From the NCBI RefSeq assembly GCF_002865645.1, contig NW_020194685.1, positions 2,753,363 to 2,817,362 of the forward strand: DNA of 64,000 nt, in the 5' to 3' direction. A program made the position numbers and the translations under genes. Shown here one piece after another: positions 45,772-57,518 of the stretch. This stretch comes from Hyaloscypha bicolor E. Its lineage: Eukaryota; Ascomycota; Leotiomycetes; Helotiales; Hyaloscyphaceae. The notes beneath the pieces were generated by a model, which made no database searches, was not told the origin of the DNA, and saw only the letters and a program-made list of their open reading frames with translations. How positions within the stretch are numbered: position 1 is the stretch's first letter; each line of letters begins with the position of its first letter.

Positions 45772-47425
45772 AGCGCTCTTGCGATGTTCGTTTGATGGAG
45801 GATTAAGAGATCGTGAAGAAGTTGTTTACAAATATGACACGAAGCGAACGCGGAGGCTCTTTCACCTAGCGTCGTTCATATCTGAATAACAGCCCGGCGG
45901 CGAGATTCCGAGAGCGGAATTTGAAGGTGAAGGTTATCGATAAGACACACAGTTGAAAGCAAGCCTAGTCTGCACAAATATTCTCATGGAGTGAGGCACC
46001 ATGAAGGAATAGGGGGGGAACGGAGGATTCAGGGGTGAGGACAAAGGAATGCGGCGGTGTAGGATAATGAGTTAACAGGGAATCAAAGTGGCTCTTTAAT
46101 ATACCACGAGATTCGTCTCAATGGGTCTCAATGGCCTAGAGATAGAGTTTACTATGTTCCATATTTCGTAACAGTGGGTCAAACATAAGGGAGTTTATAA
46201 TGCAGGCATAAGGAATTTGAAGATTCTCATAATACTCCTTAACACTTGGAGAAATCTAGAGTCAGGAGGGGCAAGCCTGTCCCGCCGAGGCGAGGTTCAA
46301 GGACATGCACGGCAGAATACGACGTTCTAAGGATTCAAGAATAGCCCCATGTGTTCGGGTGCGGATCCTGTTCTCGCCTAGAAATGTCCAACAGTCTGCC
46401 TTTTCCAACACAATTACTACCAAAGCAAGCTGTTTTCATGAAAGCATTGTATCAGAACTGTGGATCGTGGAAGGTGCCTCTCAGACAATTTACCTATCAC
46501 ACTGAGTAACTTTATATTCCATCACAGCCCTCTAAATTCCTTTCTCCTCTTCACTATGATCGTTTCCACTACTGAAGTATCGGCTCACCTAAACCTGAAG
46601 GCTTTGGAACACCCAAGCCCGCCCGAGCCATTAACTCGAACCCTTCTACACAAGATGCCTTGTTGGCAAGTTTTGGACGGAACAACACCTGCCTTTATCA
46701 GTGCAGGAAGTTCAGGATAGTGGAGTCATTTTGTTAGGCGGTCGAAGCAGGTACCGTAATGTAGAACAGGAGGAACTAACTCGAGCATTGGAAGGCTAGA
46801 TAGATAGGAAAGGCAGAAATTTCAGCTTAGGATAGTAGAAAGCAAATAGGGCTTTGCACTCATAGTGCTTGATCCCAAATAGAACACAACTGTACTATAA
46901 AGCAAAAGCAGTCGGTAAATTTAGCCACTCTTGTGGGGTACATCGTTCATTTCAGGGCAGCCAAGGGAGATAATGAGACAGCAAGGATTTTAAGGGTCGA
47001 TGGAAAAGTGTTTGGCAAAAAGGCAACGGAAGGTAAGCTAGACATTACGCAGTAATATCACTTGATAATCAAAATAGACAAAATGGCAAGATTAAAAGAA
47101 GATCGAAAGCAGGCAGTAGGTTCTTACGCTCTCGTGCATTGCATATTCTTCATTCCTCATCAGCACATCCCTCCCTAAAACGTATCTAACCCATCAACAT
47201 ATCTCGTTCATCCCTCCAATTCGCTTCTCATTGCTCCAAAAGCCATCCCTCCTGACATCAATCCGTCCGTCCACAATGCGGGGATACAACAACAAAAAGA
47301 GGAGAAACATCCAAAGCCTTTTGAGAGCCCGCCCCGTTTTTCAATCCGAGACTGCCTCCACGCCAAGTCTAACCTAGGAGTGGCGATGGCTAAATACTCA
47401 AGGTGGGGATCTAAGAAGAAGAAAA
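45772..47425. other. 1.65-kb intergenic, nothing recognised
   Basis: Upstream leader/promoter of the 156-residue gene and the NCS-1 3' region. Several short frames are present, with no motif and no clear repeat. Confidence 0.4.
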
Positions 47426-48197
47426 TCAGACAAGGCCATCGTAAAGCGAGAGCGCAGATACGATGGTCTCATCGCGCTTGCTGCCCTCCTTGAACTCTTC
47501 CATGTCCAGACTGCCGTTCTCGTCCTTGTCCATCATGCGAAAGATCTTTTTGACGCGCTTCTCGGGCGTGTCCTCGTCAGCGGGGAGCTTGACCATTGAG
47601 CCGACCTGTCATCCAGATTAGTATGCCTTGCTGCCTGTTGGATTGTGGCCGGGGCCCATAGAGAGGTCACATGACCAGTGTTCCATCGGGGAAATCGGAC
47701 ATACCATCTTGTAAATGGCCTCAACGATAGCCAACATCTCATCATAGCTGATCTTTCCATCGCCATCGATATCGTAGAGCTGGAACGCCCAATCTAGCTT
47801 GTCCTCCATCTTGCCCCTACTCGTGACGCTGAGTGCAACGATGAACTCCTTGAAGTCGATCGAGCCGGACTTGTCGCTGTCGAAGACGTTGAAGACGTAG
47901 TCGGCGAAGGAGGACGGGTCTCCGAAGGGGAAGAATTGGCGGTATATCTTTTGGAACTCCTCTTTGGTGAGCATGCCCGTGGGACAGTCCTTCAGGAAAC
48001 CTGGCCGAGTCAGCTTAGCAAATTGCGGGAGTAAATCACAAGTACCTTTGTACCATTGCTGTAACTCCTTCTTGTCGAAATGTGTGGATCGTTGAAGCTC
48101 ATTGAGCTGCTCTTGCGAGAGTTTTGATTGTCTGGAAAGAGCCTTTTAGATTGTACCCAGCAGAACCCACAGCACCGGATGCTCACGACTTTCCCAT
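47426..48197 (-). CDS. NCS1: Neuronal calcium sensor 1 / frequenin
   Basis: N-myristoylated EF-hand sensor; yeast Frq1 activates the phosphatidylinositol 4-kinase Pik1 at the Golgi. Exons on the minus strand: 48197-48187 (only 11 coding bases), 48131-48046, 48000-47705 and 47605-47426, giving 190 residues, exactly the family length. The N-terminus [16 protein letters not shown] carries the Gly2 myristoylation signal. EF1 is degenerate (KDCPTG). EF2 ([12 protein letters not shown]), EF3 ([12 protein letters not shown]) and EF4 ([12 protein letters not shown]) keep calcium ligands. The tail is [12 protein letters not shown]. The tiny first exon was found by searching upstream for a phase-2 donor after ATG, and the join gives the canonical MGK-S-QSKL start. 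Confidence 0.96.
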
Positions 48198-49390
48198 CTT
48201 GACTTCTTATTCAACGCTTCCTCAGGGAGAAAAGGCTATCACCGCAATGCGCTCACCGTACGTCGTTGCGCAAATCAAGCGGAGGTTAGCCGATGAAGTC
48301 GTTCTTTGTCTGGAAGCGAGCTGTCAGCTACTGCTTTTAACATACAGGCCGCACTTGGACTGACAAATTGATTGACTCTTGCCACAGCCTCAGCAACGGA
48401 GCGGAAGATGTCGTCTTCCTGTGCGGCTTGCTCGGAAAGGCTGGCTTCAGTCTGAAAGTAAAACCATCAGCAACCAATACCTCGAACTCGAAGCAGCGCA
48501 ATGATGCACTAACAGACGCCTATCCCCTTGAATTCTTGACCGCAGATACCAATCTCCACTCCTGTCCCTCCTGCACAGCTGCTTCCTTTGTCTATAAGCT
48601 CGGCGCAAAGTCTCGTATGGGAATCCAGGTACAAAGTTCCGCGCGTCGAACCGTTCTTGAATCCGTTCGCAAAGCCGGAAGAGAAAGAGATTTCCTCGAT
48701 TCCCGTGGCCTGGCAGGCTGTCTCGTTAAGGGAATGAAGTTTTCGCTCGCGGTTGGGATTGATGGAAGTTGGGCTATGTCATGAGGTAGGTGGAGAGATG
48801 AGGCGATAGTTCGTGCTGGGCTGGGCTGGGTTGCCCCCCCCCTGATTGACAAGCGCGGGGCACAATGGCGGCCGATCCGGCCACCGTAGAGGAGGCTGTG
48901 CAAAAAGTTAACCTCCGGGCCGGGCTGGGCGCTTATGAACAGCACGTCACGAAGAGTTTGTCCGATGGACTTCTCTATGACGGAGACAGGACGGGGCCAG
49001 GCTGGGCGATGTAGGCCTGATGTCTTTGATACCACCCTTGGCATTTGGAGGTCCTCCTTGGCTTGCATTCAAGTGAACAGTGTCACGTGATTGGACTTGG
49101 CAATAGGGGGTCTCCCTGGCTTGGCTGATTTTCCGGATGAACCTCTTTCAGAAAATTGAACTAACATTTGGGTATTGAACAGCAATTATACATCCGCGTA
49201 CCTTCCTCTGCTTCAAACGATCATACAAATTCCAGCTCCTTCGGCTTCGAATACCAATCACAGCAAGAAAACCTCCATGCTCCCTTGTGCTTTGGGAGAT
49301 ACAACCATCGGAACATCAAAGCAGCAAACCATGGAAATGGTGGCCATGTTTTCGCGTGATAGGGATCTTCAAAAGTGTAGTCGAGACAAG
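48198..49390. other. NCS-1 promoter and hemerythrin 3' flank
   Basis: About 1.2 kb without a supportable gene. A plus frame at 48368-48784 (138 codons) lies opposite the NCS-1 leader and has no recognisable features. A C9 run occurs near 48834-48842. Confidence 0.4.
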
Positions 49391-50105
49391 TCACGGCGAT
49401 TGGGATTTCGAACTCCTGTCACATATATTAGAACTTGGGTTTCCAACGGTAGCAGGTTTGCTAACCGTCTCAGCGCCATCGACTGCGAGCTTTTGAACCT
49501 TCTTATTCCAGGCTGGCCAATCAATCTTTAATTTCTCCAGCTCTTCGAAAGACGTAATCTCTTCCTTCAAGTGCTCTATCAAAGCAGTCCCGAACGCATC
49601 AATAAGCGAGCGCACTTTTGCTCCATCATATTTTGCCTTTTCCTCTCTTAGAGCTTTCACGTAGTCTTCGAAGGCCTGGAGACCTGGGGCAAATCCATGA
49701 TGCTGCTCCACGTTCTTGTCCAAGGAGCATTTGACCTCAGCATTCAGCTCTTCTAGCCATGGGAAGTAGAATTTCTCCTCGTTTCCATGGTGCTCATGGA
49801 TCGTGACCAAGAATGCATGCATGAAGGTGGCAAAATCGGAAATATCCTTCTCAAGCTTGACGTTGGGGGCTTGAAGATAGATGCAGTTTAACATGCGGAT
49901 GAGCATGTTGTGGACCAGGCACATCTCGGTTGCAGCAGCCAAGGCTCCAGGCTCCTTCTTGAGGTCTTTGATCTACATAAATCAGCGTCTGGAAGCATCA
50001 GAAGATTTGGAAAATAGTTACCCCAAGCCTTTTCCTGGGAGTCTCCATAAGTTGGAAGGGGCCATCTGCCCACTGCTTCGTGATCTTCGTTGGCTTTTGA
50101 CCCAT
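49391..50105 (-). CDS. Hemerythrin-like HHE cation-binding protein
   Basis: Exons on the minus strand: 50105-50022 and 49972-49391, giving 221 residues. The predicted four-helix bundle carries metal-binding positions: His in CLVHNMLIRM, His-rich FLVTIHEHHGNEEKFYFPWL, VEQHHGFAPGLQAFEDY, and IEHLKEEITSFEEL near the end. This is the HHE pattern of a non-haem di-iron domain that can bind oxygen or nitric oxide. The start exon begins MGQKPTKITKQWADGPF, with a phase-0 join to IKDLKKEPGALAAA. No signal peptide is present, so it is likely cytosolic. A role in iron, NO or redox sensing is inference from the family. It is divergent from MED4. Confidence 0.88.
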
Positions 50106-50798
50106 TTTGAAGGTGGTGAGCGGAAGAGGGTAAGTTGAAGAGAGGCAGTCGGGCCAGAGAAAGGACTAAATACAAGGAGACTCGAGCCTTCTTGTACCCT
50201 TTGGTGGCGCCCCTGGTTAAACATCCCCACAGCAGCAACTGGTCTATTGAAATCTCGAGTGATGTAGGATTGGGGCGTGTTACGCGGTTGGGATTAGCGC
50301 TTACCCGCCGCTGTTCACTCATCCCGTTGAAGGAAGACTGCCTCCGAGAATATCTCTCCAATGGCAATATCTCGGATCCGAAGGGATCAATAACTGTTTG
50401 AAAGAAACTTAATCTCATTTGTTGGCACGGACCGGCGAGCTGTGGCAGCTTCAACCCGCCACTTGGGGGCCATAAACGTGGCAACGGAACATCCTGTACT
50501 GCGTATTACCGTATCGACAGCCTCTCAGATCCTCCACTGTCCACACATCCCACACACACTCCCGTCGACAGTACGGGGCCATGGTAGTGAGATACCAATC
50601 GGATCCTCCGTTGTGAAGAGGGAGGAGAGACGACGGAAAGGAGAGATGAAAAGAACATGCAAGTTCGGATGAAAATGAAAAGGAACGAGAGATCTGGATC
50701 ACATGATGTCGTGCGAAACAACGCTAAGCCCTATGAGTTCGCGTTCCTGACTTCAGTTCTTTCCCCAACGTCCCTCGCAACTTCCATTTCACAACACC
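50106..50798. promoter_or_regulatory. Divergent promoter region hemerythrin / MED4
   Basis: 693 bp between outward-facing starts. No specific site was recognised, and the frames here are short and unremarkable. Confidence 0.35.
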
Positions 50799-51797
50799 AT
50801 GGACAGAATAATTGACAAGCGCTTCGAGCGCGTAGAAAAGGCACTGGCAACTCTGATTACCTCCATCTCAACCTATAATCCAGCACCCGCTCTTGCCAAC
50901 GACCTCGTTTCAGCCGACACAGAGCTCAGCCAGGGCCTTGAACAATGTGAGCTCCTCCCCCAGCTGGCCTTCTTCGCAGACTGACCATTGCACACAGTAT
51001 CAACACATCAATCCAACTATTCCAAGATCATGGCCCTGCGCGCTACATCCAGCGAACTCGACACCCAGATTCGCGAAACCCTCAGCCTCTTAACAAAAAC
51101 CCGGAGTGAGCTCCTAGCAACGCCATCAACTAACTACCCATCGAGCACAAACCCAGTTTCCTACTCCGAGCTACTCTCCTACGCCCGCCGAATCAGCAAA
51201 TTTACCCTGCCGCCCAACTACCGAGAGCCAGAGGCGCAAACAGAACAAGCGGAAGCCGGGATAAATACCCCAAAGGAAAGCAAGTCCGAAACACAAACGA
51301 ACGGTACTACGACTCCGGTCGCTGCGACAAACGGAGTTGATAGCCAAACCCACCTAGCAACAGCGATGGAGATCGATGGTGCAACACCAGCAGCTACGCA
51401 ATCGCAAACGCAAACATCGCAAGCGACTTCAACCGCGAAAACGAACACCGCAATGTGGAGCCAATACCTGAATCCCGCGGACGCGCAATTTGTCCCCTGG
51501 CCATCAGAAGAGACGATTAGGAGGGGTGCGTTGGCTAGTATCCAGATTCTGGTGGATCAGGGGGTTGATCTGAGTACGTTTGATCCTGAGAAGAGTGCCG
51601 AGCTGGAGGCGGAGAGGAAGAGGGTTGAGGAGGAGCAGGAGCGGCTGAGGGAACAGGAACGTGCGAGGTTGGAAGAGGAGAGGAGGAGGGAGATGGAGAG
51701 ACGCATGAGTGTCAGTGGGGCTGTGCCTGAGAGGAGGGAGGAGCAGCCGAAGGTATTTCAGTTGGAGACTTTTGATGATGAGGAGGATGATTATTGA
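50799..51797 (+). CDS. MED4: Mediator complex subunit 4
   Basis: Middle-module subunit of Mediator, bridging regulators and RNA polymerase II. Exons: 50799-50946 and 50998-51797, giving 315 residues. The N-terminal helical region MDRIIDKRFERVEKALATL continues across the intron into a coiled coil (STHQSNYSKIMALRATSSEL). The MED4 signatures are SYSELLSYARRISKFTLPPN and the late WPSEETIRRGALASIQ. The middle is Gln/Thr-rich and disordered, and a Glu/Arg helix ends in the acidic FDDEEDDY. The start is in an ACACCATGG context. Confidence 0.93.
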
Positions 51798-52698
51798 GGG
51801 CGTCATCTTCGATGGATGTTGGGTTAATATCTTGGCATATTGGTCCTGCTTGGCGGCTGAACGAGAAGATTCATGAATCACTTGGTCGTGACAATGAACC
51901 TGAATCTCTTCTGACATTGGAAACGAAATGTACCTAACATTTCCGAATATGCAACAACTCCATATTGTTCTCACTCCCTATCAAATTTTGACTTTTACTT
52001 TGCCATATAAATCACCAAATCCTGCTTCTTCTTTACTTAACCACCCGTGGGCGGAGCACTTCACCATCAGGAGCCTGGGTCAAGCAAAGCCTCACTTTTC
52101 TCCAACACAAACCACCCTGCATGTAGCATCTCAAGTGCCCGACCAAAGGGAGCTTTTCCCCACATCACTATTGCTCGCGATACCATAAGGCGACATTTGC
52201 TGTCAAATTTCGTCAGATTGTCAACTCTAGTTTCGATGTCATTATCCCAACCGTCATCCCCTCCCTACCCTCCCTGCTAAGAAATTATGGAAATCATGCT
52301 ATCGATGCCTCCTTAGAAGAAAAGCTACCTGCGAAATACAGCAAGTTGCAAGTCAGCGTTGAGTGCGTTTGTATCAGTGAAAGAGACAGATCTAGCTCGA
52401 CGACGAGCGGGTAGAGGGGCTAATTGGAGGCTTGGCGCGTTCCTTGTACTCTTGTCCTCTTCTTCGCGGCATTCCAGATAACTAAAGAAGCAGGCTCTGG
52501 GTTTCGAAATGAGGATGTTCTGTTGTTGGTGGGACAACGAGTAGTGTACAAGTGGCCAGTGAATCAGGAAGTTTTGCGGTCGCTGAATGAGTTTCATTAT
52601 CTCTACAAAGGCCTACATTCTACTCCAAATCCAGAGCACTCTTAAAACTCCGGCTTGCTCTTGCTCATGAAGCCCCTATACCACACACCGCCAACCAT
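51798..52698. other. Intergenic, nothing recognised
   Basis: This lies between the MED4 stop and the FMN-monooxygenase relic. Short frames only. Confidence 0.4.
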
Positions 52699-53600
52699 TT
52701 ATGCCTTCGCCAAAGCCACCTCGGCGGTCTCGCTAACCTCCAGCCTACTTACACCATTCACCACCGGATTCTCACACTTTCTGGAGGTAGTTGTATCCCC
52801 AAACTCATCCGTCCCCACTCTTTCCTTCAACTCCTTAAACCTCCCACCCGGATGATTCGTTGGCAGTATCTTCACATCCTTCTTCCTCCTCAGATTCTCG
52901 CGGAAAGTACCACCTGGCACCGCGTAGTCTTTCCACATGATGCCTCGCTCCATGAGCATGGGGATGAGGAGTTCTACTAGATCTTCGTAGGATTCAGAGT
53001 TTAAGACGTCTGTTTTTCGTTAGCTCGGTCAAAAGATGATTCAATATAGGGGAGGGGATGCTTGCAACTCATAAGCAACGTTGAGCCCATCAATATTCGC
53101 TTCGTTTACGAAGCTTTCGAAAACATCCGCAATGCTCTCCGGCGTCCCCACATACCACTGTCCACACCTACAAAACGCAAACGCATGTCCCAGCATTCTC
53201 AGCGTTAGCAGTTTCCCCTCATGCCCCGCGTAAGTCTTCGCGCACGCAATCAAGCTATGAATCGCACTACTCCTATCCTTCAGTCCCTCGACATCGAACG
53301 GCTCATCCACGGGACACTTTGAGAAGTCAACATTCATGAAACTCGAAATGGTAGCAAGGCCTCCTTCCCAGCCAGCGTTCGCTTCATACCTGTCATCTAG
53401 CGCCTCTTCCATCGCCCTCCCCACAATCGGCACAATCATTGGGAAGAAATTGACATCTGTTGCTGCCCTGCCGTTCTCAATGGCTATAGCGCGAACCTCG
53501 CGCACGAACTTGGCGAGTTTCTTCATATCCGTGCCACCAGAGAAAGTAGCCTCCACATGCTTGCCCGCAAACTGCTTTCTTGACTCGCTGGCTGATCATT
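52699..53600 (-). pseudogene. 3' fragment of an FMN-dependent monooxygenase (NtaA/DszA, luciferase-like)
   Basis: Only the C-terminal 45-50% of a roughly 450-residue luciferase-like monooxygenase is present. Segments: FAGKHVEATFSGG then VREVRAIAIENGRAATDVNF (53500s), CRCGQWYVGTPESIADVFE, NEANIDGLNVAY (53090s), and after a gap SYEDLVELLIPMLMERG with GTFRENLR and a long Lys-rich tail. No start region or N-terminal flavin-barrel sequence lies upstream of 53600. The segment between the two frames (52984-53060) has no donor/acceptor pair in matching phase. It is therefore a truncated relic. Intact relatives oxidise small organic compounds with reduced FMN. Confidence 0.75.
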
Positions 53601-54015
53601 CGGCTCGGATAACTATAAAAGTGGGATCTCAACCTCCCCTCACTCATCACAATAGATATTTTTATTGACCGTCTGTATAACTTAAGAATCCCAGATCGCC
53701 TCACTCGAGGCTCACCTGAGGCCCAAATCAGCTCACAGGATAGAACAATCCGGGGCTGGGCCGAGAAAATTAAAAATCCATATTTTTTCTACCATACAAA
53801 ACACAAGTACCGAACCAAATCAAATTCAACCTCCAGGTCGCGGATGTCACGGACGCTCACGCGCACAGAAATGCAAAACGGTTTTGCTTGCAGCTTGTTC
53901 GCACCTATTGTACACTCTGATTTCATCATATCGCTCTCGCTTTCTATCGAGTCCTCGAATCCATTTCTGTTTCCTGTTCCGTATCCTCGTTTCTCGTTCG
54001 GTTTTCATGAATCCT
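53601..54015. other. Intergenic, TM9 3' region
   Basis: About 415 bp with no recognised feature. It contains the 3' UTR of the TM9 gene. Confidence 0.4.
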
Positions 54016-56023
54016 TTAATCGATCTTGATAGATCCGTAGATCTTGTACACGAATGCCCAGCTGGCGAAGAAGCCGATGGTACCTGGGTTGAGTTAGCGA
54101 GATAACCTAGAAAAGAGGGACAGTGGCGACGGGAAGAGAAAACATGCCAGTCAGAATAAAGAACAAGAATGAAATCAACCCGCTGTATCCAATGTACAGC
54201 ACCGTTCCTGCCAGACCACCCAACTGCAACTTCGTGACCAAATAAATGAGGGCGTTCAAGAACACGTAGAACGCCGAAGCACCAGCCGTCATGAACGCTC
54301 TCCAATGCCAGTGGTAGTTCTCACTGCAGAGTAGGAAGTAAACCATGAGTACAGTTACTGCCGCGCAGGTAATAATCATGAGGCCGTAGCAGAGGAAGAG
54401 GAAGCCGAACATGTAGTAGACTTTGCTGAACCAGATGGAGGACATGATGAAGTATAGCTCGACAAAGATTGCTCCGAAGGGAAGGATACCGACAAGTAGC
54501 ATGGAAGGGATGGGCCGCATGTAGGTTGTGCTTGGTGGGATTTGGCGGGGGATTTGATTGGTTCGGACCGGAGCCTGGAAAGCTGGTTGGCGGAATCCGA
54601 CCCAGCTGCCAGCGAAGGATAGGGGCACTGAGATCAGGAACCAGATTCCAATGATGACAATCATTGTAGTGAAAGGAACGGCGCCAGATGACTCCTTGGC
54701 CCAGAGGAACAGATTAAGAAGGAAGAAGGTGCCAAATACAATTCCTGGGACGAGGAGAGGCGTGAGTCCAATGTTGAGCTTCCAGCGTTCGCCTCCGAAG
54801 GATTTATAGACTCGGGCCGAGACGTATCCACCGATGAACCCAAGGACCGTGTACAATAACACCATTATAGTTCCAAGAGATCCGCGATTTGACGGCGAGA
54901 GGAATCCAAGGAGGGCAAATGCAATCGTAAAGCCGGTCATGACAAAAAGCTGAGCTCCGTTTCCAAGGAACACACTCAAGATGAGCGGGGAACCTGGAGT
55001 ACGGAAAACATCTCCGTGTACAAGCTTCCATCCCGAGTCTTCCTGAATTCCATCATCAACGGCAGATGTTCCAGACAGATCATCGAGATTGATGTTGTCG
55101 AGACGGTTGTACCTTGCAATATCCTTCCTCAGGGCTCTCAGAAGGATCGAGACGACCGTGAATACCAAAAAGACAACAATAATAGCGGAATTGATGAGAG
55201 AGAACCAGTGGATCTTGGGGTCGAAGACATGCAAGTATTTGTCCCATCTGGTAGCCCAAGCTGTGGTGGACTCGTACCACAGAACATTGTAGGTGAAGGC
55301 AACCTCAGTTTGTCCCTTCTCGTCTAAAGTCACTGGCCGCCCTCCTTGACCACAGTGATTAGCCTCCGCACCTTCGCCATTTCCACTCAAAGCGCTCGAT
55401 CTCGAACTCGGTTGCACAATAACCCCTACGACTCGGAATTCACCCGGGCTAACTGTATGGTAGTCAATCAGAATATCGTAGTGGTTGTTTAGATGCACGC
55501 TGGTCGCATCACTACTTCCCAAGGCAAATCCTTGGCTATAAAACCGAGTCTTCGTGACCTCCTCCTCAATCAATTGTCCAGCTGGTAGCCCATCCACCAG
55601 CCAATTCAGCGCATACCCTGCTGCGATCTTATGGTTCACCCACTTAGCAGATGCGACATCGTATATTGATGTGCACAATGCCTTGCAAGTCTGGTTCTTC
55701 ATCATAAGGAGCTCGAACGGGGATGTCATTATTCGATCTCCAAACAGGATGCTGCCCAGACTCTCCGAGACATATTCGGCCTTGGGTTCTGGATGGCAGA
55801 AATGGAATGCTGGGTGGTAGTAGTCGAATGCCAGGACGGAGCGCAGAGTCCCGTCCTCTTGCGAGCCGACTGCTGTGAGATGGTTGACGTGCAGAGGGAC
55901 TTTGACTCCTTCTTTGTATGATTTCGGCGCAACTCCTGGCAAATAGAACGCTGTTGATACGTCTGGAATCGTGAGGAAGGCCGCGAGGATCGCCGCGGAC
56001 GGCGAGAGGTCTCGCAAACGCAT
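54016..56023 (-). CDS. Transmembrane 9 superfamily protein (EMP70/TMN)
   Basis: Golgi/endosomal nonaspanin involved in membrane-protein sorting and adhesion. Exons on the minus strand: 56023-54148 and 54083-54016, giving 647 residues. A signal peptide (1-25) ends in FYLPGVAPKSY, the family start. A lumenal domain (to about 285) follows, then nine hydrophobic helices beginning IHWFSLINSAIIVVFLVFTV. Signatures include KDIARYN, HGDVFRTP, FIGGYVSARVYKSFGGERWK and PFGAIFVELYFIMSSIW. The last exon gives GTIGFFASWAFVYKIYGSIK, the conserved C-terminus. The intron 54147-54084 begins GCATGT, a non-canonical GC donor. If it were retained the protein would end after GMFSLPVATVPLF, lacking the sorting tail. 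Divergent from LCP5 with 391 bp between starts. Confidence 0.95.
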
Positions 56024-56414
56024 CTTGAAGGGTATCTAATATTTGAAGCTCGAGTGAGTGTGATGTTGAGGTTGGAAAGTCGCAGTGTCCTTCTTTGACG
56101 TATCTGGGGGCCTAGAGCTTACGAGTCGTGAAAGAACAGCTCAGGTTGGCATTAAATGCCACGAATTGCACGCTCAAAGACTACTATTCACGCATGTATC
56201 GATGTATCTCGCGGTAAAGTGTGGATGTCTCTTGACCGTGAATGATTGTTGTTGCGAAGCAGAAGCATTAGACGGGGAGGTTAAAGGGGAGCTCCAATAA
56301 TTCTAGACGGAGCTGAGTTATCTGGCTCTCGGAACGGATAAATATTTCACCGAGCCGCCTCTTTTCCTCGAAAATTCGAGGCCGAAACTTCACACCACCA
56401 CATCACAACACAAC
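56024..56414. promoter_or_regulatory. Divergent promoter region TM9 / LCP5
   Basis: 391 bp between outward-facing start codons, too short for separate promoters, so likely bidirectional. No specific site was recognised. Confidence 0.5.
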
Positions 56415-57518
56415 ATGGCAACCACGACTTCTTTTCCAGCACTGCTGGAGACGCTCACGCAAGCACTGGAATCTGCCTCTGAATCCACAGAGAAAATAAA
56501 ATCTCCAATTCCTCCCAAAGACGGCATTTCCCTCCTTGACGTTAAGAACGAACTTTTTCTCTCTTACCTCCAAAATCTTGTCTTCCTCATAATCCTCAAG
56601 CTACGAAATCGAAAAGCGGGCAACGATGATGACGGCGAAGACTTGGATGGCTCGGTTGTGAAAAAGCTGGTCGAGTTACAGGTCTATCTGGCAAAGGGTG
56701 TGCGACCATTGGAGGGACGTCTGAAATACCAAATCGACAAAGTTCTTCGTGCAGCAGACGATGCGAAACGAGCCGAAGATGCAACGAAAGCCAAGACCAG
56801 TGGATTGGCTACTCGTAAACAAGATGATGACGAGGAGGATTCAGAAGAGAACAGAGACAGCGACGAGGAATCTACGAAGGGGGTAATGCTGAAAGCTTCC
56901 GAGATTGACGACCTGCAATACCGACCCAATCCTTCAGCTTTCATTCGCCCTGCTGCTGCAGTTGGAGTAGATTATAGAGGCAGATCAGCAGATGGGATTT
57001 ACAAGCCTCCGAGAATACAGGCTACGGCAATGCCTACGACAGGTCCGCGAGAGAAGGAAGCTAGGAAGCCGAATAAATCTGCTACTTTGGATGAGTTCGT
57101 CAGCACAGAGTTGTCGAGTGCGCCGTTAGCAGAACCAAGTATTGGATCAACGATTGTGGACCGTGGTAGGACTCTGAAGAGCGAGAAGACGAAGCAGGAG
57201 GAGAGAGAGAGGAGAGAGTATGAGGAGAGAAATTATGTGAGATTGCCGAAGGAGAGTAAGAAGGATCGGGCAAAGAAGGGAGGGAGGAAAGATGCTGGTT
57301 ATGGTGGGGAGGAGTGGAGAGGCTTGGGTGAGGGTATTGATCGGATTGAGAGGTTGACAAAGAGAAAGGGCGGGGAGCCAAGAGGTGCTTTGGAGAAGAG
57401 TCGGAAGCGACCCACTGAAGATGGACCTAGAGGTAGCGGTGGTATTGAGGCTGGCCAAGGCTTCCAGAAAAGACTGAAGACGCTGGACGGTGGAAGGAGA
57501 GATAGAGGGAGAAGGTAG
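56415..57518 (+). CDS. LCP5: U3 snoRNP-associated protein LCP5 (neuroguidin, Sas10/Utp3 family)
   Basis: Nucleolar factor of the small-subunit processome, required for 18S rRNA maturation. Single exon, 367 residues. The Sas10/Utp3/C1D domain (about residues 5-115) shows KDGISLLDVKNELFLSYLQN, LVELQVYLAKGVRPLEGRL and KYQIDKVLRAAD. An acidic segment (DDDEEDSEENRDSDEES), the conserved YRPNPSAFIRP block and YKPPRIQATAMP follow, as in neuroguidin/Lcp5. The C-terminus is Lys/Arg/Gly-rich, ending in GGRRDRGRR. The start is in a CAACATGGC context. Confidence 0.93.
   Translation: MATTTSFPALLETLTQALESASESTEKIKSPIPPKDGISLLDVKNELFLSYLQNLVFLIILKLRNRKAGNDDDGEDLDGSVVKKLVELQVYLAKGVRPLEGRLKYQIDKVLRAADDAKRAEDATKAKTSGLATRKQDDDEEDSEENRDSDEESTKGVMLKASEIDDLQYRPNPSAFIRPAAAVGVDYRGRSADGIYKPPRIQATAMPTTGPREKEARKPNKSATLDEFVSTELSSAPLAEPSIGSTIVDRGRTLKSEKTKQEERERREYEERNYVRLPKESKKDRAKKGGRKDAGYGGEEWRGLGEGIDRIERLTKRKGGEPRGALEKSRKRPTEDGPRGSGGIEAGQGFQKRLKTLDGGRRDRGRR

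Noticed and set aside
48368..48784. 138-codon plus frame opposite the NCS-1 upstream region
   Set aside because: It runs antisense to the leader/promoter of NCS-1 and has no protein features.
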